Assembly: GCA_017439345.1 (NCBI GenBank)
Contig: JAFSJJ010000035.1
Span: forward strand, 1-64,000
Origin: Synergistaceae bacterium
Lineage (GTDB): Bacteria; Synergistota; Synergistia; Synergistales; Aminobacteriaceae
Length of the DNA: 64,000 nucleotides
Direction: 5' to 3'
Position 1 is the first letter of the stretch; each line of letters starts with the position of its first letter. Below the pieces are notes generated by a model. That model worked only from the letters and a program-made list of their open reading frames with translations, had not been told where the DNA came from and made no database searches. Below are positions 44,588 through 52,500 of this stretch, piece by piece. The translations under genes were made by a program, and so were the position numbers.

Positions 44588-45555
44588 ATGAGTCTGCTTC
44601 AACAAGTCATCATGAAATACGAGCATGAAGGGTTCATGTGTCTCTTTGCTGCTGTGTTAAGGAAAGCTGCCGGAAAAATTTTTCACATTACAGAAAGATT
44701 TGAACGTATGCAGAAACATAAACGTATAATGCGCTATCTTCGTGAAAATTACGGTTATGTCATAAGTAAATTTACCCCCCCCAATCTAAGCCGAAACACG
44801 TATCTGAATTCAAGGGCGTAATCTGGTCTATGTGGTGGCAGGGCGAGGCAAATTGTCCTGATGTCATTAAATTATGTTTGGCAAGCATTAGGAAACACTG
44901 CGGCTCACACAGGCTTATCGTGATAACGAAAGATAATTATCAAGACTATATAACTCTTCCTCAACACATTATCTCAAAAGTAAAATTAAATAATATAACA
45001 CTAACACATCTATCAGATATAATCAGAGTTAATTTACTTGCAAAATACGGCGGGCTGTGGATGGATTCTACTCTTTTCGCTGCAGGTGATATACCTGAAG
45101 AAATTTTCTCGATGGAACTTTACACGATTAAGCGTGTTAGCAAGCCTAATTATAGTAACAGCGTCATTTCATGGTCAAGATGGACAAGTTATTGTCTTTC
45201 AGCACCAGACAGCAACAGTCTCTTATTTGCTTTCATGTCTGAATTATTTTCTGAATACTGGAAAACACATGATACATTAATTGATTATCTTCTTGTTGAT
45301 TATGTAATAGCAATAGCTTTCGAGGAGTTCTCGGAAATTTATCAGGCATGGAACAAAATCCCGGTAAATAATACATGTTGCTGGGCATTATCGCACGGTG
45401 GGTTCCTAAAAGAAGAATGGGACTCGGAAAAGTATTCAAGGCTCATAGCGAATAACACATTTTTCAAGCTGACTTACAAAGATAATTTCACTCGTGAGAC
45501 CAGCTTAGGCAAAGAGACAACTTACGGGCATTTATTGTCAGAATATAATATTTAA
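44588..45555 (+). pseudogene. GT32-like capsular glycosyltransferase, out of frame at a C8 tract
   Basis: A sugar transferase of the capsular polysaccharide synthesis family. The catalytic part has SMWWQGEANCPDVIKLCLAS, the LSDIIRVNLLAKYGGLWMDS motif (DxD-like) and a complete C-terminus. ATG 44588 begins MSLLQQVIMKYEHEGFMCLF, and the frame stops at 44821. A run of eight C at 44775-44782 marks the break. With nine (or six) Cs the frame reads on through SKPKHVSEFKGVIWSMWWQG and joins the catalytic part exactly. So the gene is OFF here, by phase variation, mutation or a homopolymer error. Confidence 0.8.
44775..44782 (+). repeat. Poly-C tract (C8), candidate phase-variation switch
   Basis: Eight consecutive Cs inside the N-terminal third of the glycosyltransferase. 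Adding one base restores one continuous frame. Slipped-strand mispairing at such tracts commonly switches surface-sugar genes on and off in bacteria. Confidence 0.6.
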
Positions 45556-45574
45556 CGAAAAAATATCATTTCAG

Positions 45575-45609
45575 AGAGTTCCTGATTCATTCTGGGACTC
45601 TTTTTTTTG
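45575..45609 (+). terminator. Rho-independent terminator after the glycosyltransferase
   Basis: AGAGTTCC and GGGACTCT arms (one G-U pair) enclose an 11-base loop and are followed by TTTTTTTT. Confidence 0.8.
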
Positions 45610-45638
45610 TCTTCACACGAAAAGTTTTTATAAACATG

Positions 45639-45644
45639 TATAAT
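45639..45644 (+). promoter_or_regulatory. Candidate -10 of feoAB
   Basis: TATAAT directly preceded by TG. A TTCACA lies 21 bases upstream (45612-45617), too far for a standard -35. The position puts transcription start near 45651, upstream of the preferred feoAB start (45689). Confidence 0.4.
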
Positions 45645-45688
45645 TGCATGAAAATCTTTCTTTCAAAGTGAGGCATACAAAACTCAAC

Positions 45689-48052
45689 ATGAACGACTCA
45701 TTAACTTTAAACGAGCTACAAATCAATCACAGCGCAGAAATTCTCAAGGTCGGAGGCAGCGGAAGACTTAGGCAGCACTTACTCGACATGGGAATCATTC
45801 CGGGTGCAGTCGTAAAGATGATAAGGCTTGCACCTATGGGAGACCCTTTAGAGATCCGCATTCATGATTATGAATTGACTCTCAGGGAACATGACGCTCA
45901 ACGAATCACTATTAAGCCTGTGGACACTCAGGACTCTAACGAGGCCAAGGCCCAATCAGGACGCAAAAATATTATCAACATTGCACACCCTGGACTCGGC
46001 GAAGAAGGCAAATATCACGTCAAAGGCGAGAGCGAGCCGTTACCGGATGGAACGATATTAACATTTGCATTGGCAGGGAATCAGAACTCAGGCAAGACGA
46101 CTCTATTCAATCAATTAACAGGAGCAAATCGCAGAGTCGGAAACTTTCCGGGCGTTACTGTTGACAGGAAGGACGGAGTCATTAAAGGCCATAACGACAC
46201 GTTAATTACTGACTTGCCGGGAATTTACTCAATGTCCCCCTACAGCGGTGAAGAGATCGTATCGCGCAACTTTATTCTCAACGAGAAGCCCAAAGCTATT
46301 ATTAACATAATCGATGCTACGAATATAGAACGCAATTTGTATTTAACAGTTCAGTTAATGGAAATGCAGATTCCTATGGTCGCAGCCCTTAACATGATGG
46401 ACGAACTCAGGGGCAACGGAGGCACTATCGATATTAACATGATGGAGTCCATGCTTGGGATTCCTGTTATTCCTATTTCGGCATTAAAGAATGAAGGTGT
46501 TAATGAACTCGTTAATCACGCTGTTCATATTGCACGTTATCAGGAGAAACCGGCACGCTATGATTTCTGCGACGAGAACGATCACAACGGAGCAGTTCAC
46601 AGGGCTCTTCACGCAATCACTCACTTAATCAAAGACCATGCAGAACGCGCAGGACTGCCGCTGAGATTCGCAGCAAGTAAAGTTATCGAGAACGATAAAT
46701 TAATCATCGAGCAGCTTAATCTTGAACCTAATGAACTCGAAATGCTCGAACATATTATTGTCCAAATGGAAAATGAACGAGGCCTTGACCGTAATGCAGC
46801 AATGGCTGATATGAGATTCAATTTTATTCACAAAGTCTGCGAACGTTCCGTAGTTAAGCCCAAACAGAGCCGCGAACATGTTAGAAGCCAAATCATAGAC
46901 AACATATTAACGGGCAAGTATACAGCTATCCCTGTGTTTATTGCTGTAATGTGCGCTATATTCTTCCTGACATTTAATGTCATCGGCGCATACTTTCAGG
47001 AATTATTAGAGTCGGGCATTGACTCTCTGACTCAATACGTAGACTCGTTAATGACATCAGCGGGAGTTAATGAAGTCATTCACGGCTTTATAATCGACGG
47101 CATTTTTGCAGGAGTCGGGAGCGTCTTGTCATTCCTGCCGATAATCATAACGTTATTTTTCTTTCTGTCTATTCTCGAGGACTCTGGCTACACTGCAAGA
47201 GTTGCATTCTTTATGGATAAGATTTTGCGCAAATTAGGACTCTCGGGCCGGAGCATTGTCCCAATGTTAATAGGCTTTGGGTGTACTGTCCCTGCTGTAA
47301 TGTCGACTCGAACTCTGCCCAGTGAACGCGACAGACGAATGACGATATTATTGACTCCCTTCATGAGCTGTACTGCTAAGCTGCCGATTTATGCATTTTT
47401 CGTTAATGCATTTTTCCCGGACTACTCAGGCTTAATAATGTCAGGTTTATATCTGCTGGGAATTGATGTAGCTGTCCTTGTAGCTTTATTATACAAAGAA
47501 ACTCTCTTCAGGGGAGAAGCTGTGCCGTTCGTAATGGAGCTGCCCAATTACAGAATGCCTGCGCCGCGTAACGTGTTAATGCTTATGTGGGAGAAGGCAA
47601 AGGATTTTATTTACAGGGCGTTTTCAGTTATCTTAATCGCAACTATAGTTATATGGTTCCTGCAAAGTTTTGATTTACATTTTAATCTTGCGTCGAGTCA
47701 GGATGAGAGCATCCTTGCATATATTTCAAGTCTGTTAGTTCCGTTGATGCGTCCTGCTGCTCTTGGAGACTGGAAGATATGCACGGCGTTAATCAGCGGC
47801 TTCATGGCAAAAGAAAGCGTTGTATCGACTCTGAATATTTTATTCGGTGAAAATGTAAGTGCTGCTATGTCGAGCGTATCTGCTGCTTCACTCTTAGTGT
47901 TTAGTTTATTATATACTCCTTGTGTTGCTGCTGTTGCATCGATAAAGCGCGAACTAGGGAGCTTGTGGGCACTGGGAGTCGTCATCTGGCAGTGCGTCAT
48001 AGCGTGGCTGTTTGCTGTACTCACGAAAATAATTATGTTAATGGTGATATAA
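45689..48052 (+). CDS. feoB: Ferrous iron transporter, FeoA-FeoB fusion
   Basis: GTP-driven Fe2+ importer. A FeoA SH3-like domain occupies about residues 1-80 (LNELQINHSAEILKV to EHDAQRITI). FeoB follows: G1 GNQNSGKTT, G3 DLPG, G4 NMMD, then a long helical region and about eight to ten membrane segments with gate motifs FGCTVPAVMSTRTLPSERDR and LLYTPCVAAVASIKREL. ATG 45689 gives MNDSLTLNEL; the upstream ATG 45644 overlaps the -10 element. The GTGAGG ribosome site is unusually far (about 15 bases). Confidence 0.93.
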   Translation: MNDSLTLNELQINHSAEILKVGGSGRLRQHLLDMGIIPGAVVKMIRLAPMGDPLEIRIHDYELTLREHDAQRITIKPVDTQDSNEAKAQSGRKNIINIAHPGLGEEGKYHVKGESEPLPDGTILTFALAGNQNSGKTTLFNQLTGANRRVGNFPGVTVDRKDGVIKGHNDTLITDLPGIYSMSPYSGEEIVSRNFILNEKPKAIINIIDATNIERNLYLTVQLMEMQIPMVAALNMMDELRGNGGTIDINMMESMLGIPVIPISALKNEGVNELVNHAVHIARYQEKPARYDFCDENDHNGAVHRALHAITHLIKDHAERAGLPLRFAASKVIENDKLIIEQLNLEPNELEMLEHIIVQMENERGLDRNAAMADMRFNFIHKVCERSVVKPKQSREHVRSQIIDNILTGKYTAIPVFIAVMCAIFFLTFNVIGAYFQELLESGIDSLTQYVDSLMTSAGVNEVIHGFIIDGIFAGVGSVLSFLPIIITLFFFLSILEDSGYTARVAFFMDKILRKLGLSGRSIVPMLIGFGCTVPAVMSTRTLPSERDRRMTILLTPFMSCTAKLPIYAFFVNAFFPDYSGLIMSGLYLLGIDVAVLVALLYKETLFRGEAVPFVMELPNYRMPAPRNVLMLMWEKAKDFIYRAFSVILIATIVIWFLQSFDLHFNLASSQDESILAYISSLLVPLMRPAALGDWKICTALISGFMAKESVVSTLNILFGENVSAAMSSVSAASLLVFSLLYTPCVAAVASIKRELGSLWALGVVIWQCVIAWLFAVLTKIIMLMVI

Positions 48053-48064
48053 TAAATTCATTCT

Positions 48065-48121
48065 TCACGAAAACTTTTCACGTTAATTAATTCATGAATT
48101 ACTAATACATTTACTAATACA
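48065..48121 (-). repeat. Dispersed intergenic repeat, copy 2
   Basis: On the minus strand, TGTATTAGTAAATGTATTAG then TAATTC, a short insertion and CGTGAAAAGTTTTCGTGAA. The same modules in the same order occur at 29107-29148. It lies in the 203-base gap between feoB and the Mrp gene. Confidence 0.5.
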
Positions 48122-48255
48122 GAAATCATTAATAAGCACGCTAGCTCAAAGTCTTAACGTTCGTAAAAGATTTATTATCGAGTCAAGATTGAGTCAGCGT
48201 GTAAAATATATTAATCAACTTACAACTTAACGAAGGGAGTAAATCTTAAATAACA

Positions 48256-49071
48256 ATGCCGGAATGTAATCACAACTGCGGGTCATGCAGCGCAAATTGT
48301 TCAGAAAGAAAATCTGCTCCGGAAAAGTTTCATGCTAATCCTAACAGCGTAATCAAAAACGTAATCGGAGTCGTCAGCGGCAAAGGAGGAGTCGGCAAGT
48401 CATTAGTAACAGGGCTTCTTGCTTCGTCAATGAGAGCTAGGGGCTTCACGTCTTCGATTCTTGATGCAGATATAACAGGGCCTTCGATCCCTAAGATGTT
48501 CGGACTTCATGAGCAACTTCTATCAGATGGACATAACATAATGCCTGCGATAACTAAGAGCGGTATTAAAGTCATCTCGATGAATTTATGTCTTCAGGAC
48601 GAGACTCAGCCGGTAGTGTGGCGTGGTCCTGTCTTGGCCGGAGTCTTGCAGCAGTTCTGGGAAGAGGTCGACTGGGGCTATACTGATTATATGTTTATCG
48701 ATATGCCTCCTGGAACTGGAGACGTGCCTCTAACAGTGTTTCAGTCACTGCCTGTGAAGGGTATCATAGTCGTTGCTACACCTCAAGAGCTCGTCAGCAT
48801 GATAGTGAATAAAGCCTTGAACATGGCTCAGATAATGAATGTTCCTGTTCTTGGCCTTGTTGAAAATATGGCGTACTTTGAGTGTCCTGACTGCGGAAAG
48901 AAGCATTATATATTTGGTGAAAGCAATTTAGAGTCTCTAGCTTCTGAGTCAGGGATAAAAGCTATTGCAGAGCTGCCGATTATGCCGGAACTTGCGAAAT
49001 TATGCGATAAAGGCGAAATAGAGAGCTTCGATGCAGGCAGATATTTAGATAACATCATTAACGCTCTGTAA
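48256..49071 (+). CDS. Mrp/NBP35-type P-loop ATPase (Fe-S carrier)
   Basis: A scaffold/carrier ATPase for iron-sulfur clusters. The 271-residue protein has an N-terminal cysteine cluster (CNHNCGSCSANC, residues 4-15) like eukaryal NBP35, the deviant Walker A VSGKGGVGKSLVTGLLASSM, Walker B FIDMPPGTGDVPLTVFQS and the bridging CxxC (FECPDCGKKH). The GGGAG lies about 16 bases before the ATG; an in-frame TAA immediately upstream rules out a longer start. Confidence 0.92.
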   Translation: MPECNHNCGSCSANCSERKSAPEKFHANPNSVIKNVIGVVSGKGGVGKSLVTGLLASSMRARGFTSSILDADITGPSIPKMFGLHEQLLSDGHNIMPAITKSGIKVISMNLCLQDETQPVVWRGPVLAGVLQQFWEEVDWGYTDYMFIDMPPGTGDVPLTVFQSLPVKGIIVVATPQELVSMIVNKALNMAQIMNVPVLGLVENMAYFECPDCGKKHYIFGESNLESLASESGIKAIAELPIMPELAKLCDKGEIESFDAGRYLDNIINAL

Positions 49072-49086
49072 ATTATTAATGTCCTG

Positions 49087-49665
49087 TCAATGAGTGCAAG
49101 AACTCACCGGCAGGATTTTATTTATAATACGCTTAACACGCCGTGCTATTCTGCGAAGTAAACCCGCTTTATTATTAACAGGATTAACGCATATTTTTTC
49201 ACCGTTGAAGTATGCAAGATAAAATATTTTTTCCCAGTCATAATTATTTATTCGGGACGCTCTGCCTATTTCGACTAAATCCTTCTGGTCTTTGGGTTCA
49301 AGTCTGCGTAACTTCTTTGCAATCTCAAGCTCAAACTTTGCTATTCTGATACCGTTATAATCTTCTGAGTAATTATCATCATCGCTGAAGAGATCATAAT
49401 CTTTAATGCCTATAACACCGTATCTTTCACGGCATACTTGAATATTTTCGGATAAATTGATTAACTGTAAGGTCGAGTTCACATTTAAATCACTATGAGA
49501 TTTTATTAATGCTTCTCTTGCAGAAGGTCTCAGAGTTATATCAATGTCGTTGTTATTCCTGAAACCTGCTCTTGCGATTACGCTGCTGCCGATAATGCAC
49601 ACATCGTTATGATTTATGCCGTATAATTCAAGCGTCCTGTAGAATTCTTGTTCGTGTTGAATCAT
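49087..49665 (-). CDS. Nucleotidyltransferase-fold protein
   Basis: A 192-residue protein with VCIIGSSVIARAGFRNNNDI then DIT, the G-S/A-x-(9)-D-x-D pattern of a minimal nucleotidyltransferase (polymerase beta) fold, followed by helical sequence. The C-terminus is basic (RRIARRVKRIINKILP). The start overlaps a short SD region 2 bases after the stop of the upstream gene (49668-50879), so the two form an operon. The substrate is unknown; it could transfer a nucleotide to a sugar, lipid or protein. Confidence 0.6.
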   Translation of the reverse strand: MIQHEQEFYRTLELYGINHNDVCIIGSSVIARAGFRNNNDIDITLRPSAREALIKSHSDLNVNSTLQLINLSENIQVCRERYGVIGIKDYDLFSDDDNYSEDYNGIRIAKFELEIAKKLRRLEPKDQKDLVEIGRASRINNYDWEKIFYLAYFNGEKICVNPVNNKAGLLRRIARRVKRIINKILPVSSCTH

Positions 49666-49667
49666 GA

Positions 49668-50879
49668 TTATTTAATGCCTCCTGATATTAATTTTATTAA
49701 TCTGCGTTTAATTCTTCTAGTTAAATTATAAATTTTCCGTGCAGGATTAATAACATGTCTCAAGCAGTAACTCATTTCGGACAGAGGCCCTTGACCGTAC
49801 CTGCAGCGTTGTATCTGGTAATCAAGACGTTCTTGAACACGTGAAGGCCTGTATCGTTTGGGCAGAGTCTTCTCGAGCGATGAGTCAGGAAGATTATAAT
49901 TCCGGCCGTAAATGTAATTTTGAGTAAAATTAATAACATGCAGGTTTTCAGGGTCATAAAGAATTCTGCACATCATTTCAGTTTCTGCCTGGCCGTCAGA
50001 GATATGCACAGAACTTTTTTCTATGTTGTAGAGATCGCGTATTCTCTGCTTGCATTCTAATACGAGTTCACTTGAATGCGCCTGAAATAAAAACGTCCTG
50101 ACCGGATAATTTTTATCGAAACATGCGCGGGCTTTCCCTGCTGCTCCTGCGAAATTGTTTGCTTCAGTGCCTACCCAAGAGTCATGAGAATATATATTTG
50201 CCATGAAGTTTTTGATTCCATTGAACGTTAAATAAATATCTTGAGAGTATAAAATATTTCCTGCCTTGAGTAATATATCCTGAACTTTGTCAGCGAGTCT
50301 TAACCCCGTTCGAGGCCACAGACAAGCCATGTACAAATTATCTTTGACGCTGGTGTATGAACTTGCCATGAAGCCCATGTTTATATCGCTCATTAGACGC
50401 TGCCTGAAAAAATTATAATCCCATTGTCTCCGCATTCCAGGAAAATAAATCACAGTAACATTTTTATCATAATAAGCCGCTGCCGCCGTCCTGTGAGAAC
50501 CGTCAAGAATTATATTATCTTCGCCGACTGGTACAAGCGAAATATTCTCATTGAAGCCGTTAATCTTTATGTCATCGATTAATAAATTGAAGTCGTCTAA
50601 ATATTTGCTGAATGAATTTTTTGACTCTGTGCCTGGTTCTGTGAATGTTCCGAGTGAGAAGGCGTTTATGTTGTCCATGTAGATTTTCACGGCGCGTTCA
50701 AGATTTAAATTTTTCTCTCGTGCATCGATATAAATCCATTTTGCCATTATGTCGAAGCGTTCTGGTGTTAATAAATCTCTTGCAGGAATTGAATATATTT
50801 GATAAGGTTTATTTGTATTAATGTGGTTTGCGTTAATGAAGTATTCTGTTAGAAGTGCATAAGGAAACGCTATCCGCAT
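49668..50879 (-). CDS. Unrecognised protein with ParB-like DGSHR motif
   Basis: A 403-residue protein not assigned to a family. The N-terminal 40% contains LVPVGEDNIILDGSHRTAAA, matching the D-G-x-H-R motif of ParB/sulfiredoxin-like domains, preceded by a segment (YQIYSIPARDLL) like a ParB strand. The middle has FNGIKNFMANIYSHDSWVGT and SSELVLECKQRIRDL, and the end is very basic (KIYNLTRRIKRRLIKLISGG). A consensus promoter overlaps the ATG 50879 (see 50878-50907), so the start is uncertain; the next in-frame Met is about residue 45. Operon with the nucleotidyltransferase; near surface-sugar genes. Confidence 0.6.
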   Translation of the reverse strand: MRIAFPYALLTEYFINANHINTNKPYQIYSIPARDLLTPERFDIMAKWIYIDAREKNLNLERAVKIYMDNINAFSLGTFTEPGTESKNSFSKYLDDFNLLIDDIKINGFNENISLVPVGEDNIILDGSHRTAAAAYYDKNVTVIYFPGMRRQWDYNFFRQRLMSDINMGFMASSYTSVKDNLYMACLWPRTGLRLADKVQDILLKAGNILYSQDIYLTFNGIKNFMANIYSHDSWVGTEANNFAGAAGKARACFDKNYPVRTFLFQAHSSELVLECKQRIRDLYNIEKSSVHISDGQAETEMMCRILYDPENLHVINFTQNYIYGRNYNLPDSSLEKTLPKRYRPSRVQERLDYQIQRCRYGQGPLSEMSYCLRHVINPARKIYNLTRRIKRRLIKLISGGIK

Positions 50880-50907
50880 TATAGCGGGATTGCTGTAATG
50901 TTGTCAA
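50878..50907 (-). promoter_or_regulatory. Consensus sigma-70 promoter overlapping the apparent start codon
   Basis: TTGACA (50902-50907), an 18-base spacer and TATAAT (50878-50883), both hexamers perfect. The ATG of the 403-residue gene shares bases with the -10, so transcription would begin inside the frame. Confidence 0.6.
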
Positions 50908-51044
50908 GTCTTTTATCCTTCTTTCATGAGAAATTAATTTTATATATTCTATCAGACTGTTCAAATTTATGTTTATGACTCTGAGTCTGAGTCCTGCAAG
51001 TTGATATAATTATCTAAAACTTTAATGGAGTCAAAGTATGAAAA

Positions 51045-52091
51045 ATGTCTCGTAAAGCAAAGGCAATATTTTACGCGTTAATTGCTGCAGTGTTCTATGC
51101 TGTCAACGTCCCTTTATCAAAGCTGCTTATGAACAACATAGCTCCAACGTTCATGGCGGCCTTGTTATATCTGGGTGCAGGTCTCGGAATGGCTTTAACT
51201 GCTCTGTTGAAATCACGTTCTGAACTGGGAAAATCTCCGCTTGATAGACGCGATATGCCTTTCGTTATCGATATGATAGTCCTTGACATTGCAGCACCTG
51301 TATTCTTGATGACCGGTATAAATATCGGTACGTCGTCGAACGCTTCACTATTAGGAAATTTTGAAATCGTAGCTACGGCATTGATAGCTGTCCTCGTCTT
51401 CAAAGAGTCAGTGTCCCGAAGATTATGGCTTGCTCTTGCTCTTATAACTCTTGCAGGGGTAATTCTTTCGTTTGATTTTAACGATCCTGACTCTCTGAAA
51501 TTTTCATACGGTTCATTATTCGTTCTTCTTGCTGCATCGTGCTGGGGACTTGAGAATAACTGTACCAGAATGATAGCTTCAAAGAATACGTTTGAGATAG
51601 TAATTCTGAAGGGTATATTTTCCGGTGCAGGTTCGTTAGTGATTGCCTTATCTTTAGGCGAGAGAGTCCCGGCTCTTCGTTATATAGTGAGTGCTATGCT
51701 TCTTGGCTTCATTGCTTACGGGTTGAGTATATTCTTTTACGTCAAGGCTCAAAACGTCATAGGAGCTTCTCAGACAAGCGCGTATTATGCTGCCTCGCCG
51801 TTTATAGGTTCGTTATTATCATTCGTGATTCTTAACGAGGAACTTTCAAGCACGTATATTATTGCGTTATTCATAATGTCCTCAGGAGCGTTGCTTACTG
51901 TGATAGATACTTTAATCTTGAGTCATAATCACGAACATACTCACGTTATTACTTATACTTACAGGGGCATAAAGCATACTCACACGATAACGCATTCACA
52001 TTTACATAGTCATTATTCTGATGAAACAAGACACAATCACATTCACAAGGGCAGGCATATTATTAAGACAGGAGCAAATATAAAGTTATGA
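51045..52091 (+). CDS. DMT/EamA-family transporter with His-rich C-terminal tail
   Basis: A 348-residue protein with ten hydrophobic segments in two EamA repeats (for example AVFYAVNVPLSKLLMNNIAP and AASCWGLENNCTRMIASKNT). The last ~55 residues are cytoplasmic or periplasmic and dense in histidine (HNHEHTHVITYTY, HTHTITHSHLHSHYSDETRH, NHIHKGRH), which suggests metal binding or sensing. The good GGAG (51027-51030) is 8 bases from another ATG (51038) that encodes only MKNVS and overlaps this start, so initiation may be coupled. TATAAT at 51005-51010 is a possible -10. Confidence 0.85.
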   Translation: MSRKAKAIFYALIAAVFYAVNVPLSKLLMNNIAPTFMAALLYLGAGLGMALTALLKSRSELGKSPLDRRDMPFVIDMIVLDIAAPVFLMTGINIGTSSNASLLGNFEIVATALIAVLVFKESVSRRLWLALALITLAGVILSFDFNDPDSLKFSYGSLFVLLAASCWGLENNCTRMIASKNTFEIVILKGIFSGAGSLVIALSLGERVPALRYIVSAMLLGFIAYGLSIFFYVKAQNVIGASQTSAYYAASPFIGSLLSFVILNEELSSTYIIALFIMSSGALLTVIDTLILSHNHEHTHVITYTYRGIKHTHTITHSHLHSHYSDETRHNHIHKGRHIIKTGANIKL

Positions 52092-52322
52092 CAGTAATAT
52101 TCTTAAGGCTCGTAATTCTCTTCTGCGGACTCACTATTGCACATTTAGGCGTAACACTTTTCCTGCTTGCTGACTTGGGAGCAGATCCTTTTAACGTCTT
52201 TGTTCAGGGATTAAGGCTTCTGGTTAATAATGCTCTAGGGCTTTCACTGACTCACGGAACAGTTCACATGATTATATGCTTTGTGATTATTATAATTTTA
52301 TTATTCTCATATCGAAGCTATA
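52088..52322 (+). pseudogene. YczE/YitT-like membrane protein, truncated by the IS element
   Basis: Starts with a 4-base overlap (ATGA) with the DMT gene. It reads LRLVILFCGLTIAHLGVTLF, LLADLGADPFNVFVQGLRLL and LTHGTVHMIICFVIIIILLF, typical of the first half of YczE-type membrane proteins. At 52323 the sequence becomes the right end of the IS200/IS605 element, which adds about a dozen residues before a stop at 52360. No C-terminal half was found on the other side of the element, so it is lost as well as interrupted. Confidence 0.75.
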
Positions 52323-52500
52323 GTGAACTACCCCCGCTTATAGAAGCGGGAGCTTCCTAATTCATCGAGGCTGCGCTTCACTCGTATTGGCTGAAGTCGT
52401 CTTACGTCCTCTCCATAGGCGTTACTTCCCGTAGTCCCTACGGTAGTTATTCGTTTTCCTTCTTTACAAATATTTATCGCTGCGTTGATGTCCCTGTCAT
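52323..52500 (-). ncRNA. Predicted omega (re)RNA of TnpB, approximate extent
   Basis: In characterised IS200/IS605 elements the guide RNA comes from the tnpB 3' end and right end, and its guide is the flanking DNA. Here the scaffold would finish at TTCAC (52323), and the guide would be the minus strand from 52322 down, beginning TATAGCTTCGATATGA, within the truncated yczE. This is inference from the family; the 5' limit is a guess. Confidence 0.4.

Noticed and set aside
45644-45688. ATG 45644 as start of feoAB
   Set aside because: It overlaps the candidate TATAAT; MNDSLTLNEL at 45689 is the usual FeoA start.
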